Below are positions 35,144-42,166 of a DNA stretch of 64,000 bases, one piece after another (within the stretch, counting starts at the first letter, position 1; every line of letters begins with the position of its first letter). The stretch comes from Oscillospiraceae bacterium (GTDB lineage Bacteria > Bacillota > Clostridia > Oscillospirales > Oscillospiraceae), in the NCBI GenBank assembly GCA_009777235.1, contig WRMH01000008.1, positions 1-64,000 of the forward strand, read 5' to 3'. The position numbers and the translations under genes were made by a program. The notes under the pieces were generated by a model. It was not told the origin of the DNA. It was given only the letters and a program-made list of their open reading frames with translations, and did no database searches.

Positions 35144-35638
35144 ATGGCAGTTGCAAATAAATTTCGGTTGCGTGTCACCACGCCCGACAATGTAAAATAT
35201 GACGAAGATGCGCAAATGGTCATTTTGCGCTGCATCAGCGGCGACATGGGCGTTATGGCGCACCATGAGCCGACACTCGCAATCCTTGATTATGGCGTGC
35301 TGCGTATTATAGACGGCGATGAGGAACGCCGCATGGCTGTTTTTGGCGGTATAGCGCAGATTGGAAATAATGTCGTCACCATACTCGCAAGCGATGCCCA
35401 GTGGCCTGAAGACATTGACATTGCATCTGTCGAAGCGGAGCGGGAGCGTATGTCTCTTCGTATGAAAGATGACGCCGACGACCTTGCGATAGCAAGAGAT
35501 CAGATTCTGATGCGCCGTACCTTGGTGCAAATAGAAGTAAGCTCTTTTCCGCTGATTGGCGGCAGCGGTGCGCATACAATAGCTGCGGACGGCGATAAAT
35601 CCGGCGCGGCGGAGCAAGACGAAAGCAAAGGAGGATGA
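35144..35638 (+). CDS. atpC: ATP synthase F1 subunit epsilon
   Basis: 164 aa epsilon subunit. N-terminal beta-sandwich (FRLRVTTPDNVKYDEDAQMV, GDMGVMAHHEPTLAILDYG) and a C-terminal helical region. It is about 30 residues longer than usual, ending in a Gly/Ser/Asp-rich tail (ADGDKSGAAEQDESKGG). ATG 35144. The TGA lies 4 nt before the motA start and shares its ribosome-binding site. Confidence 0.96.
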   Translation: MAVANKFRLRVTTPDNVKYDEDAQMVILRCISGDMGVMAHHEPTLAILDYGVLRIIDGDEERRMAVFGGIAQIGNNVVTILASDAQWPEDIDIASVEAERERMSLRMKDDADDLAIARDQILMRRTLVQIEVSSFPLIGGSGAHTIAADGDKSGAAEQDESKGG

Positions 35639-35642
35639 TTGT

Positions 35643-36422
35643 ATGCTGACTTTTGCCGGCATTGTTATCTCTTTTGTATGTATCGTAGTCGGTATAATCT
35701 TCCTTGACGGTCAGCTTGGCGACTTTTTAGACCCGGCAAGTTTCCTGATGGTTATTGTTCCCACTATTGCTTGTGTTGTCGGCAGCTTCCCCATGGCGAC
35801 GCTAAAAAAAATACCGGCACACTTTAAAGTGCTGCTCGGCAAGGAATACGACCCCACCGAATACATAGACAAGATCGTTCAGCTCGCCGAAAAAGCTCGC
35901 AGAGAGGGTCTGCTCGCGTTTGAAAAAGAACAGGTTGACGACCAGCTCATGGCCTATGCCCTGCGCATGATGGTTGACGGCCTTGACAAGTTTTCTGTCA
36001 AATTCGCGCTCGAGGATTGCATCAACGGCATAAAAGAGCGTCACGCGGAGGCGGCGTCAATATACGATAAGGCCGGTATGTTCGCTCCCGCTTTTGGCAT
36101 GGTCGGTACTGTCGTGTCTCTTATAAATATGCTTATGAATCTCGACTTTGCCGACCCCAACGCTATAAACGCGCTCGGTGCTAATATGTCGGCCGCTCTT
36201 ATAACTACGCTATATGGGTCGCTCTTTGCGAATATAATCTTTTTGCCTATTGCCTCAAAGCTCAAGATACTTCATAAAAAAGAGATTTTCTGTAAGACAA
36301 TGGTGTGCAACGGGCTGTTATCAATACTCAACGGCGACAATCCGCGTGTCATTAAAGACTATCTCGTCGAACAGCTCAGTGCAGATGACGGCAGGGTTTT
36401 CAAAGATGAGCAGAAAAGTTAG
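35643..36422 (+). CDS. motA: Flagellar motor stator protein MotA
   Basis: 259 aa MotA. Four membrane helices: two at the front (LTFAGIVISFVCIVVGIIFL, FLMVIVPTIACVVGSF) and two at 140-215 (GMFAPAFGMVGTVVSLINML with the conserved Pro and the following helix AALITTLYGSLFANIIFLPI). A cytoplasmic loop with charged residues (KARREGLLAFEKEQVDD) lies between. ATG 35643 follows AAAGGAGG. It overlaps the end of the atp operon with no room for a promoter, so it is co-transcribed with the ATP synthase. Confidence 0.95.
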   Translation: MLTFAGIVISFVCIVVGIIFLDGQLGDFLDPASFLMVIVPTIACVVGSFPMATLKKIPAHFKVLLGKEYDPTEYIDKIVQLAEKARREGLLAFEKEQVDDQLMAYALRMMVDGLDKFSVKFALEDCINGIKERHAEAASIYDKAGMFAPAFGMVGTVVSLINMLMNLDFADPNAINALGANMSAALITTLYGSLFANIIFLPIASKLKILHKKEIFCKTMVCNGLLSILNGDNPRVIKDYLVEQLSADDGRVFKDEQKS

Positions 36423-36504
36423 TCAAGTTGGTGAAGCGTAGTGCGCATAAAAAGCGCGTGGCCGTGCGCATACGCAGTGAAGTATGGAGTGGGGGTGAGT
36501 TTTT

Positions 36505-37338
36505 ATGGCGGCAAGCAGCGATGATCGCGGCAACGAAAGAGCCGGCGGGGCGGAAGCCGAGCCGGAAGAAAAGACAGACGGATGGCTGACCACATATGCC
36601 GACATGGTCACGCTCCTTTTGACCTTTTTTGTGTTGCTGTTCGCGCTTTCCAACTCTGATAATGAAAAAGCCGAGATGTTCCTCTTTGCCATGGCGAGGG
36701 GCGGACTTACTGCCGAGCAATTCATGGAAATACAAGATAGATATAACTTAGACGAATCGGATTACGATCCTTGGTCGGAACTGCTCCCCTATCCCGGCAG
36801 TGAAGAGAGCGAAGACCCCAATCATGGCGGCGACGAAGCTCTTACGGAGCTGTATGAGGCAGTTGGCAGTTATATGGAAGAAGAGGAGCTGGGCGATCAT
36901 TTTTCGCTTATATTCAACGGCGACTTTTTGCTTATCACCCTCCTTAGCGATATATTGTTTGATTCCGGTCAGGCGGATATGAGGCCGGAGATGGTTGCGA
37001 GAGCCGAAATGCTTGCCACATTGCTGGCCGCCACATATGAACCCAACGATCCCTTTGAGATAATGGTCGTAGGCCATACGGACTCAGTTCCGATCAGTAC
37101 CGCTCAATATCCTTCAAACTGGCATCTTAGTGTGGCAAGGGCCACTAACTTTCTGTGGGTGCTGGTAGACATCAGCGAGTTAGAGCCCGATATATTTTCC
37201 GTGCGCGGAATGGGCGAATACCGCCCTGTCGCGACCAACGGCACGGAAGAAGGCAGAGCTTTGAACCGGCGCGTAGAGATAATGATCGGGCTGGCCCGTA
37301 ACAACACAGCCTGGGACACCGAGATAGTCTATGACTAA
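36505..37338 (+). CDS. motB: Flagellar motor stator protein MotB
   Basis: 277 aa MotB. One membrane helix WLTTYADMVTLLLTFFVLLF with the ion-carrying Asp (Asp33), a periplasmic linker of about 120 residues, and an OmpA-like peptidoglycan-binding domain (MVVGHTDSVPIS, VRGMGEYRP, NRRVEIMI). ATG 36505 follows GGGGGTGAG. The 82 nt between motA and motB show no terminator. A Rho-independent terminator follows. Confidence 0.95.
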   Translation: MAASSDDRGNERAGGAEAEPEEKTDGWLTTYADMVTLLLTFFVLLFALSNSDNEKAEMFLFAMARGGLTAEQFMEIQDRYNLDESDYDPWSELLPYPGSEESEDPNHGGDEALTELYEAVGSYMEEEELGDHFSLIFNGDFLLITLLSDILFDSGQADMRPEMVARAEMLATLLAATYEPNDPFEIMVVGHTDSVPISTAQYPSNWHLSVARATNFLWVLVDISELEPDIFSVRGMGEYRPVATNGTEEGRALNRRVEIMIGLARNNTAWDTEIVYD

Positions 37339-37370
37339 GGATTATATGCTGTTTATTAACACACTACACA

Positions 37371-37404
37371 AAAGAGAGCTTAGCGGCTCTCTTTCGCGTT
37401 TTTG
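37371..37404 (+). terminator. Terminator of the atp-mot operon
   Basis: AAAGAGAGC (37371-37379) and GCTCTCTTT (37386-37394) with a 6-nt loop, then CGCG and five T. The stem also works for the converging minus-strand ATPase gene. Confidence 0.82.
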
Positions 37405-37429
37405 ATTACTGATTATTTAGCCATTCCAA

Positions 37430-38731
37430 TCAACTCATCAACTCCATAGTTTTACTCGCAAAATACAAAGGAATGTTGGTAATATTGCCATTTATTATGT
37501 ATTCATTTGTTGAAAACCGAATAGCAGTTTCCGGCTTGTATTTTTCAATATAATTTTTGAAACTGGTTGCGCGCTTGTTTTTGCTTGATTTCACTTCGAT
37601 AGGAACTATTTTGTTTCTGCTTTGTATAATGAAATCAATCTCCATATCACGGGAAAGTGAGTAGTAATTCGGCATGAAATCCATTTGCGGAATCAATTGT
37701 TGCACCACAAAACTTTCGCCAATCTGCCCTTTGAAACTAAACGCTTCATCCAAAAGTATAGATTGATTTTCTATATTTGCCATATATTTTGTCAGACCAA
37801 CGTCAAGTAAAAACAACTTAAATATTTTATCTTGATTATAGGCATTGAGCGGATATTTGGGCGTTGATAGATTATTAACTTTTAATCCAATTCTGCTTGT
37901 TACAAGCCATTCGATAGCTTCCTCATAATCTTTGCCCCTTGCACCCTCCCGAAGTATGGAATAGACAAATTTTTCGGTGTTTTCTTTTGCAAGTTGAGGG
38001 ATTATGTTTCTAAATACTGTCAGCACTTTCGCCGCAGGGATTTTTTTATTGTGCTGCGAGAAATCGTTTTCATATATGGTAACAAGCTCTTTTTGTATAT
38101 CCAAAATCTCTTGCGGATTTTGATTTTCTGCCCAGCTTTTCACACATTCTGGCATACCGCCAATAATCAAATACTTGCGATACCATTCTAACATTCTCGT
38201 ATGAAAAGCAGAAATATAGTCGCTTTCGCTTTTGACTGTAAGGAAATATTTATACATTCCCTCGTCATTAACCGCCAAAAATTCGTCAAATGTCATCGGA
38301 TAGATATTAAGCAGATTAACTTTGCCAACAGGGAAAGGCGTATTTTTTGCCAAATACACGCCAAGCAAAGAGCCTGCGGAAATTATATGCTGTTCATTTG
38401 CGTCTTCATTAAAGTATTTAAGGCTTGCGACCGCATTCGGACAATCTTGTATCTCGTCAAAAATGAGCAAAGTTTCACCTGCAACAATTTCTTTATTTGC
38501 AAAAAGTGATATGCGCTCCAAAAGTATTTTTGTGTCAATCGTGTCTTTAAAAAGTTTTTTAGCGGGCTCATTTTTATAAAAAGTGATATAGATTTTGTTT
38601 TTATACTCGTTTTTCGCAAATTCATTCATAAGCCAAGTTTTTCCGACTTGCCTTGCACCCTCTAAAATCAAGGGTTTTCTCCTGTTGGAGCTTTTCCATT
38701 CGATTAATTTCTGATAAGCGTTTCGTCTCAA
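37430..38731 (-). CDS. AAA ATPase with DUF4143 domain
   Basis: 433 aa protein of the AAA_14 + DUF4143 family. Walker A LEGARQVGKTWLMNEF and Walker B LLIFDEIQDCPNA are intact. The C-terminal DUF4143 domain includes GQIGESFVVQQLI and the nuclease-like IDFIIQSRNKIVPIEVKSSK (D-x-x-x...E-x-K). Function is unknown; members are widespread in gut anaerobes and may be defence- or plasmid-linked. The TTG at 38731 is preferred (GAGGTG 7 nt upstream). Upstream are 32-bp tandem repeats. The gene is A/T-rich. Confidence 0.9.
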   Translation of the reverse strand: MRRNAYQKLIEWKSSNRRKPLILEGARQVGKTWLMNEFAKNEYKNKIYITFYKNEPAKKLFKDTIDTKILLERISLFANKEIVAGETLLIFDEIQDCPNAVASLKYFNEDANEQHIISAGSLLGVYLAKNTPFPVGKVNLLNIYPMTFDEFLAVNDEGMYKYFLTVKSESDYISAFHTRMLEWYRKYLIIGGMPECVKSWAENQNPQEILDIQKELVTIYENDFSQHNKKIPAAKVLTVFRNIIPQLAKENTEKFVYSILREGARGKDYEEAIEWLVTSRIGLKVNNLSTPKYPLNAYNQDKIFKLFLLDVGLTKYMANIENQSILLDEAFSFKGQIGESFVVQQLIPQMDFMPNYYSLSRDMEIDFIIQSRNKIVPIEVKSSKNKRATSFKNYIEKYKPETAIRFSTNEYIINGNITNIPLYFASKTMELMS

Positions 38732-38751
38732 ACTTTCGCACCTCAAAACTA

Positions 38752-38833
38752 TTTTAGAACATTTTTGCAAACTTTTCAAGTTGTTTTAGAACATTTTTGC
38801 AAGTTTTTCAAATTATTTTAGAACATTTTTGCA
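38752..38833 (-). repeat. 32-bp tandem direct repeats (2.6 copies)
   Basis: TTTTAGAACATTTTTGCA occurs at 38752, 38784 and 38816, exactly 32 bp apart, with TTTTTCAA-type spacers. The array lies 20 nt before the AAA ATPase start and ends next to the 3' end of the HAM1/LRR gene. It could be an operator or a transposon-derived array. Confidence 0.9.
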
Positions 38834-38866
38834 GCAAAGCGCTTGATGCGGATAATTTACGCATGT

Positions 38867-41086
38867 TCAAACTCCGTTGTAGATTTCATGTTTTATCCCA
38901 AACTCTACAGCATATTTCCAAGCGTAACTCTCAAATGGAGTGACAATAGTCAATGAATCACAATTTAAAAAAGCTTTTTTTCCGATAAAATTGACGCTTT
39001 CCGGAATGAATATATCTTTTAATGATTTGCACCCATTAAACGCAGAATTCCTTATAGTCGTAACGCTGTCAGGAATGGTTATTCCGGCAAGTGATGTGCA
39101 ATCTCTAAACGCCCATGTCTCTATACTCGTAACGCTGTTTGGTATGACTATATCTTTTAGTGATTCGCACCCATCAAACGCTAATCTCTCTATACTCGTA
39201 ACACTGTTCGGAATGGTTATTCCGGCAAGTGATGTGCAACCTCTAAAGGCGCTGTCGCCTATGCTTCTTATGCCATCCGGAATGACTATATCTTTTAATG
39301 ATGTGCAACCTATAAACGCAGAACTCCCTATACTCGTAACGCTGTTCGGAATGGTTATTCCGGCAAGTGATGTGCAACCTGAAAAGGCGCTGTCGCCTAT
39401 GGTCTTTACGCCATCCGGAATGACTATATCTTTTAATGATTCGCACTCATAAAACGCAGAACTCCCTATACTCGTAACGCTGTTCGGAATGGTTATTCCG
39501 GCAAGTGATGTGCAACCTGAAAAGGCGTCGTCTGTAATGGTATCGCCGATAATTTCCACTCTTCTTATATTAATGAACTCTTCTTCTTCTTTTAGCACTG
39601 CTAATTCATTTTGAATTAACTCTGCTTCTACTTCGAGCTTGCTTACATGTCCCCAATTAACTCGTTCATCTTTATATGACATACCCCAATGTCCCCAACC
39701 ATCATCTTTTTCAGAGCGTATTGCATGTTCAGTTCCTGATAGATTACCTTTCAAGTCATTTATTTTTCGCTTTAACGCCAACCATAGATATTGTTCCAAC
39801 TTAATATGTATGTTTACCACGTGCCCTGCAAGTTTCAAAGCCTTTCCACGATGACTAATTTGATTTTTTTCTTCCGGAGTCATATCGGAAGCACGCTTTC
39901 CGTTATAGACAAAAACTTTATCATATGCAAAGCCATTACTCTCGCTGATGTCCGTTGCAATTTCACCATGCCATTCCGCGCGTACTGTTTTTTCTGTCCC
40001 GTCCACCATTACAATGGCAATGACGCACACATAATGTGCGCTGCGGTTAGTTGCTTCTGATAGTTCGCGGAGTAATTTTTCATTATTTAGCTTATCTATA
40101 TCCGGGTTGCCGGATGCTGATTTTGCGTTTATTACATCAACAATATTTGGGTTTAGCGCATCATCTAAAGCGTAGTATATGGAGGAGTGTAGCCCGGGCG
40201 CGCCACCGAGGGCATCCACGCAAATGCCGCTGTCGTCAGCAATAGACAGCTTTCCTGTTAGCTTGCACATTTCTCTTGCTTTTTTTAGGGCGTTATGTTC
40301 GAAGGTCGCACCATCCTCAACGGTATCATGTTCAATACCCAAATCGGCCGGAGCATAAATTTCCTCACCTAAAATCTCTTTCGCCTCAGCTATCTTCTTT
40401 CTGTTGTTGCTTGCGAAAACGATATAATCCCCTGTTTGCATAAATAACGCTTCAAGTTTTTCATAAGGCGGAGTGTTTTCTGAAAGACATATTTTTGCAA
40501 ATTCTAAAACAAAATCCATATCTAATGTCAAAATACCTCTATCGTCTACAAATCCGCCTTCCATATCAGTTGGTATTAATATAGCGGCTCTGCTCCATGT
40601 CAAATTCACGGTTTTTAAGTTTTGCTCCTCAATCATTTCTTTATGTTTTTTGATTATGTCTTTATCCGTCCATAAAAAGATTTTATCTTTAACAGTAACA
40701 ATACCAACCCATCTTTTCGTGCTTGGCAAAGAAAAATACGCTGTTGTGCTTGTTTCAATATTGTTAGACACACGCTCCAATGCCTTTGGATTCCCCGCTG
40801 ATAAATGCAGCAAAAGGCGGTAAGCATTAGCAGATTGAATTTTACCATATATACCACCTACATAATCTAAATACTCTTTATGAGTGTTAATTCTTTCTTC
40901 AGGCATATTAAACTTCTCCTCTGCTAAAAGTCTACATAAATCTAATATGCCTAATTCGGAAAACCTTTTCAAATATACACCGCGGTGTATCATGCTTGTA
41001 TCAATATCCGCAGAGCAATAATCCATAACCATATCTAAGAATTTTTTAGGCACAGTAGGGAATAAACGAGCAAGTGGGTTGTTCAT
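38867..41086 (-). CDS. HAM1/ITPase-leucine-rich repeat fusion protein
   Basis: 739 aa three-part protein. Residues 1-210: an unknown helical region. About 215-420: a full HAM1/RdgB-type (d)ITP/XTP pyrophosphatase, with IVFASNNRKKIAEAKEIL, SIADDSGICVDALGGAPGL and ISHRGKALKLAG active-site motifs. About 435-510: charged helices. About 515-735: eight 23-residue leucine-rich repeats of the BspA/TpLRR type (CTSLAGITIPNSVTSIG and CESLKDIVIPDGV alternating). ATG 41086 follows GGAG by 8 nt. It ends the signalling cassette; the fusion suggests a nucleotide-hydrolysing effector guided by an LRR. No signal peptide. Confidence 0.9.
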   Translation of the reverse strand: MNNPLARLFPTVPKKFLDMVMDYCSADIDTSMIHRGVYLKRFSELGILDLCRLLAEEKFNMPEERINTHKEYLDYVGGIYGKIQSANAYRLLLHLSAGNPKALERVSNNIETSTTAYFSLPSTKRWVGIVTVKDKIFLWTDKDIIKKHKEMIEEQNLKTVNLTWSRAAILIPTDMEGGFVDDRGILTLDMDFVLEFAKICLSENTPPYEKLEALFMQTGDYIVFASNNRKKIAEAKEILGEEIYAPADLGIEHDTVEDGATFEHNALKKAREMCKLTGKLSIADDSGICVDALGGAPGLHSSIYYALDDALNPNIVDVINAKSASGNPDIDKLNNEKLLRELSEATNRSAHYVCVIAIVMVDGTEKTVRAEWHGEIATDISESNGFAYDKVFVYNGKRASDMTPEEKNQISHRGKALKLAGHVVNIHIKLEQYLWLALKRKINDLKGNLSGTEHAIRSEKDDGWGHWGMSYKDERVNWGHVSKLEVEAELIQNELAVLKEEEEFINIRRVEIIGDTITDDAFSGCTSLAGITIPNSVTSIGSSAFYECESLKDIVIPDGVKTIGDSAFSGCTSLAGITIPNSVTSIGSSAFIGCTSLKDIVIPDGIRSIGDSAFRGCTSLAGITIPNSVTSIERLAFDGCESLKDIVIPNSVTSIETWAFRDCTSLAGITIPDSVTTIRNSAFNGCKSLKDIFIPESVNFIGKKAFLNCDSLTIVTPFESYAWKYAVEFGIKHEIYNGV
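38975..39526 (-). repeat. Eight 69-bp leucine-rich repeat units
   Basis: The DNA coding for the LRR domain repeats every 69 bp, with a stronger 138-bp period because two alternating unit types (LAGITIPNSV and LKDIVIPDGV) are more alike at two-unit spacing. This suggests recent pairwise expansion. Confidence 0.88.
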
Positions 41087-41152
41087 AGTTGTGACTCCAT
41101 TTCTTGTCATAATAATGTGCTTAATAGTTGGTACACGATTTGGAGAAATCTT

Positions 41153-41965
41153 TCAATTTTGTCCATCAAACACTTTGAGATACCTTATAACCGCTTCGTG
41201 ATTCGGGTCAATTTTTGAAGCTGTATTTAAATCGAGCAACGTTTTCTCCTTATCGCCAATATTTGCATAACAAACAGCTCTTTGAAGGTATGCGTCAATG
41301 TCTTGCGGGTTTCTTAAAATGACTTGACTAAAATCTTCTATTGCACAGTCATGTTCGCCGTTTTCAACATATCCCAATCCTCTTAAATAATAAATCTTGC
41401 GGATTGCAGTATCGGAAACGCCGTCACTATTAAGAGCAAGATTGAGTGCTTTTGTAAAAATCATTAGAGCCAAACCGTTGCTTCCACGCTGTAATGCTCC
41501 CATTCCGATATTTACGTTTTCTTGTAATTCTTCCATAATAGCCACAGAATCCTTATCCTGCGGGTTTTCGTGCTTTGGCTCTTCATCAACAGCACTATTG
41601 TTTGAATCTAACCATCCGTGTGATTTAGCATATTCTTCATCACACAAAATCAATAAATCATTCGGCACTGTATTTGTCGAAGCAACATCAATCTTTCCGG
41701 CTATTTCCAAAGTGTTTTTATCAACTAAATAAAAATCTGTGATGCAGTAAATATTCGGTTCTTGGATTTTGGTGCAATCACCGGGTACAAAGCAATATCG
41801 ACCTAAGTCCTCCGTTTGAATAATCTCATGTAAATTTAGTATTAGCTCAATTTCGTTAATTTCCTTGTCCGCTGTGTTTATTAGGTTTTTTACCGCGAAA
41901 AAGTCTCCGAGTTCCATCGAAGTGTATTGAGTTGCGTTATAAATGCTGTAAAGTTTCCGTTCCAT
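41153..41965 (-). CDS. TPR-repeat protein of the kinase cassette
   Basis: 270 aa. Residues 1-125 are a small mixed domain, with ELGDFFAVKNLIN and GRYCFVPGDC. Residues 150-265 are about three tetratricopeptide repeats: GALQRGSNGLALMIFTKALN, RGLGYVENGEHDCAIEDFSQ, RAVCYANIGDKEKTLLDLNT. ATG 41965 follows GAGGAG by 8 nt. Neighbours: kinase A ends 201 nt before, the HAM1/LRR gene starts 66 nt after. Probably a scaffold protein. Confidence 0.87.
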   Translation of the reverse strand: MERKLYSIYNATQYTSMELGDFFAVKNLINTADKEINEIELILNLHEIIQTEDLGRYCFVPGDCTKIQEPNIYCITDFYLVDKNTLEIAGKIDVASTNTVPNDLLILCDEEYAKSHGWLDSNNSAVDEEPKHENPQDKDSVAIMEELQENVNIGMGALQRGSNGLALMIFTKALNLALNSDGVSDTAIRKIYYLRGLGYVENGEHDCAIEDFSQVILRNPQDIDAYLQRAVCYANIGDKEKTLLDLNTASKIDPNHEAVIRYLKVFDGQN

Positions 41966-42068
41966 TTAGTTATCTCCTCTTTTTTACATTTTGGATATTA
42001 CTCACCCCCGCAATCAAAAAACCAAAAATAAAATTTTTCGCCCCGCCCAAAGCGCGGAATAGATTTCA

Positions 42069-42149
42069 CCGCCGCTTTCAGCGGCGGGGGAACCGCCGTC
42101 TTCGACGCACCGCCACCTACGGTGGCGGGGGCTTTTGCTGCGCAAAAGC
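42069..42149 (-). repeat. Cluster of four short hairpins with GNA loops
   Basis: On the minus strand: GCTTTTGC-GCA-GCAAAAGC (42149-42131), CCGCCACC-GTA-GGTGGCGG (42128-42110), CGTC-GAA-GACG (42107-42097) and CCGCCGCT-GAA-AGCGGCGG (42087-42069). All have three-base GNA loops. The cluster starts 18 nt past the stop of kinase A. Confidence 0.9.
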
Positions 42150-42166
42150 GATTAGGAGATTTCAGA

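Noticed and set aside
38752-38833. Possible CRISPR array
   Set aside because: The 32-bp units repeat in tandem without unique spacers, and no cas gene is present.
38940-39452. Long plus-strand open frame over the LRR region
   Set aside because: It is the shadow of the leucine-rich repeats on the minus strand; repeats keep all frames open.
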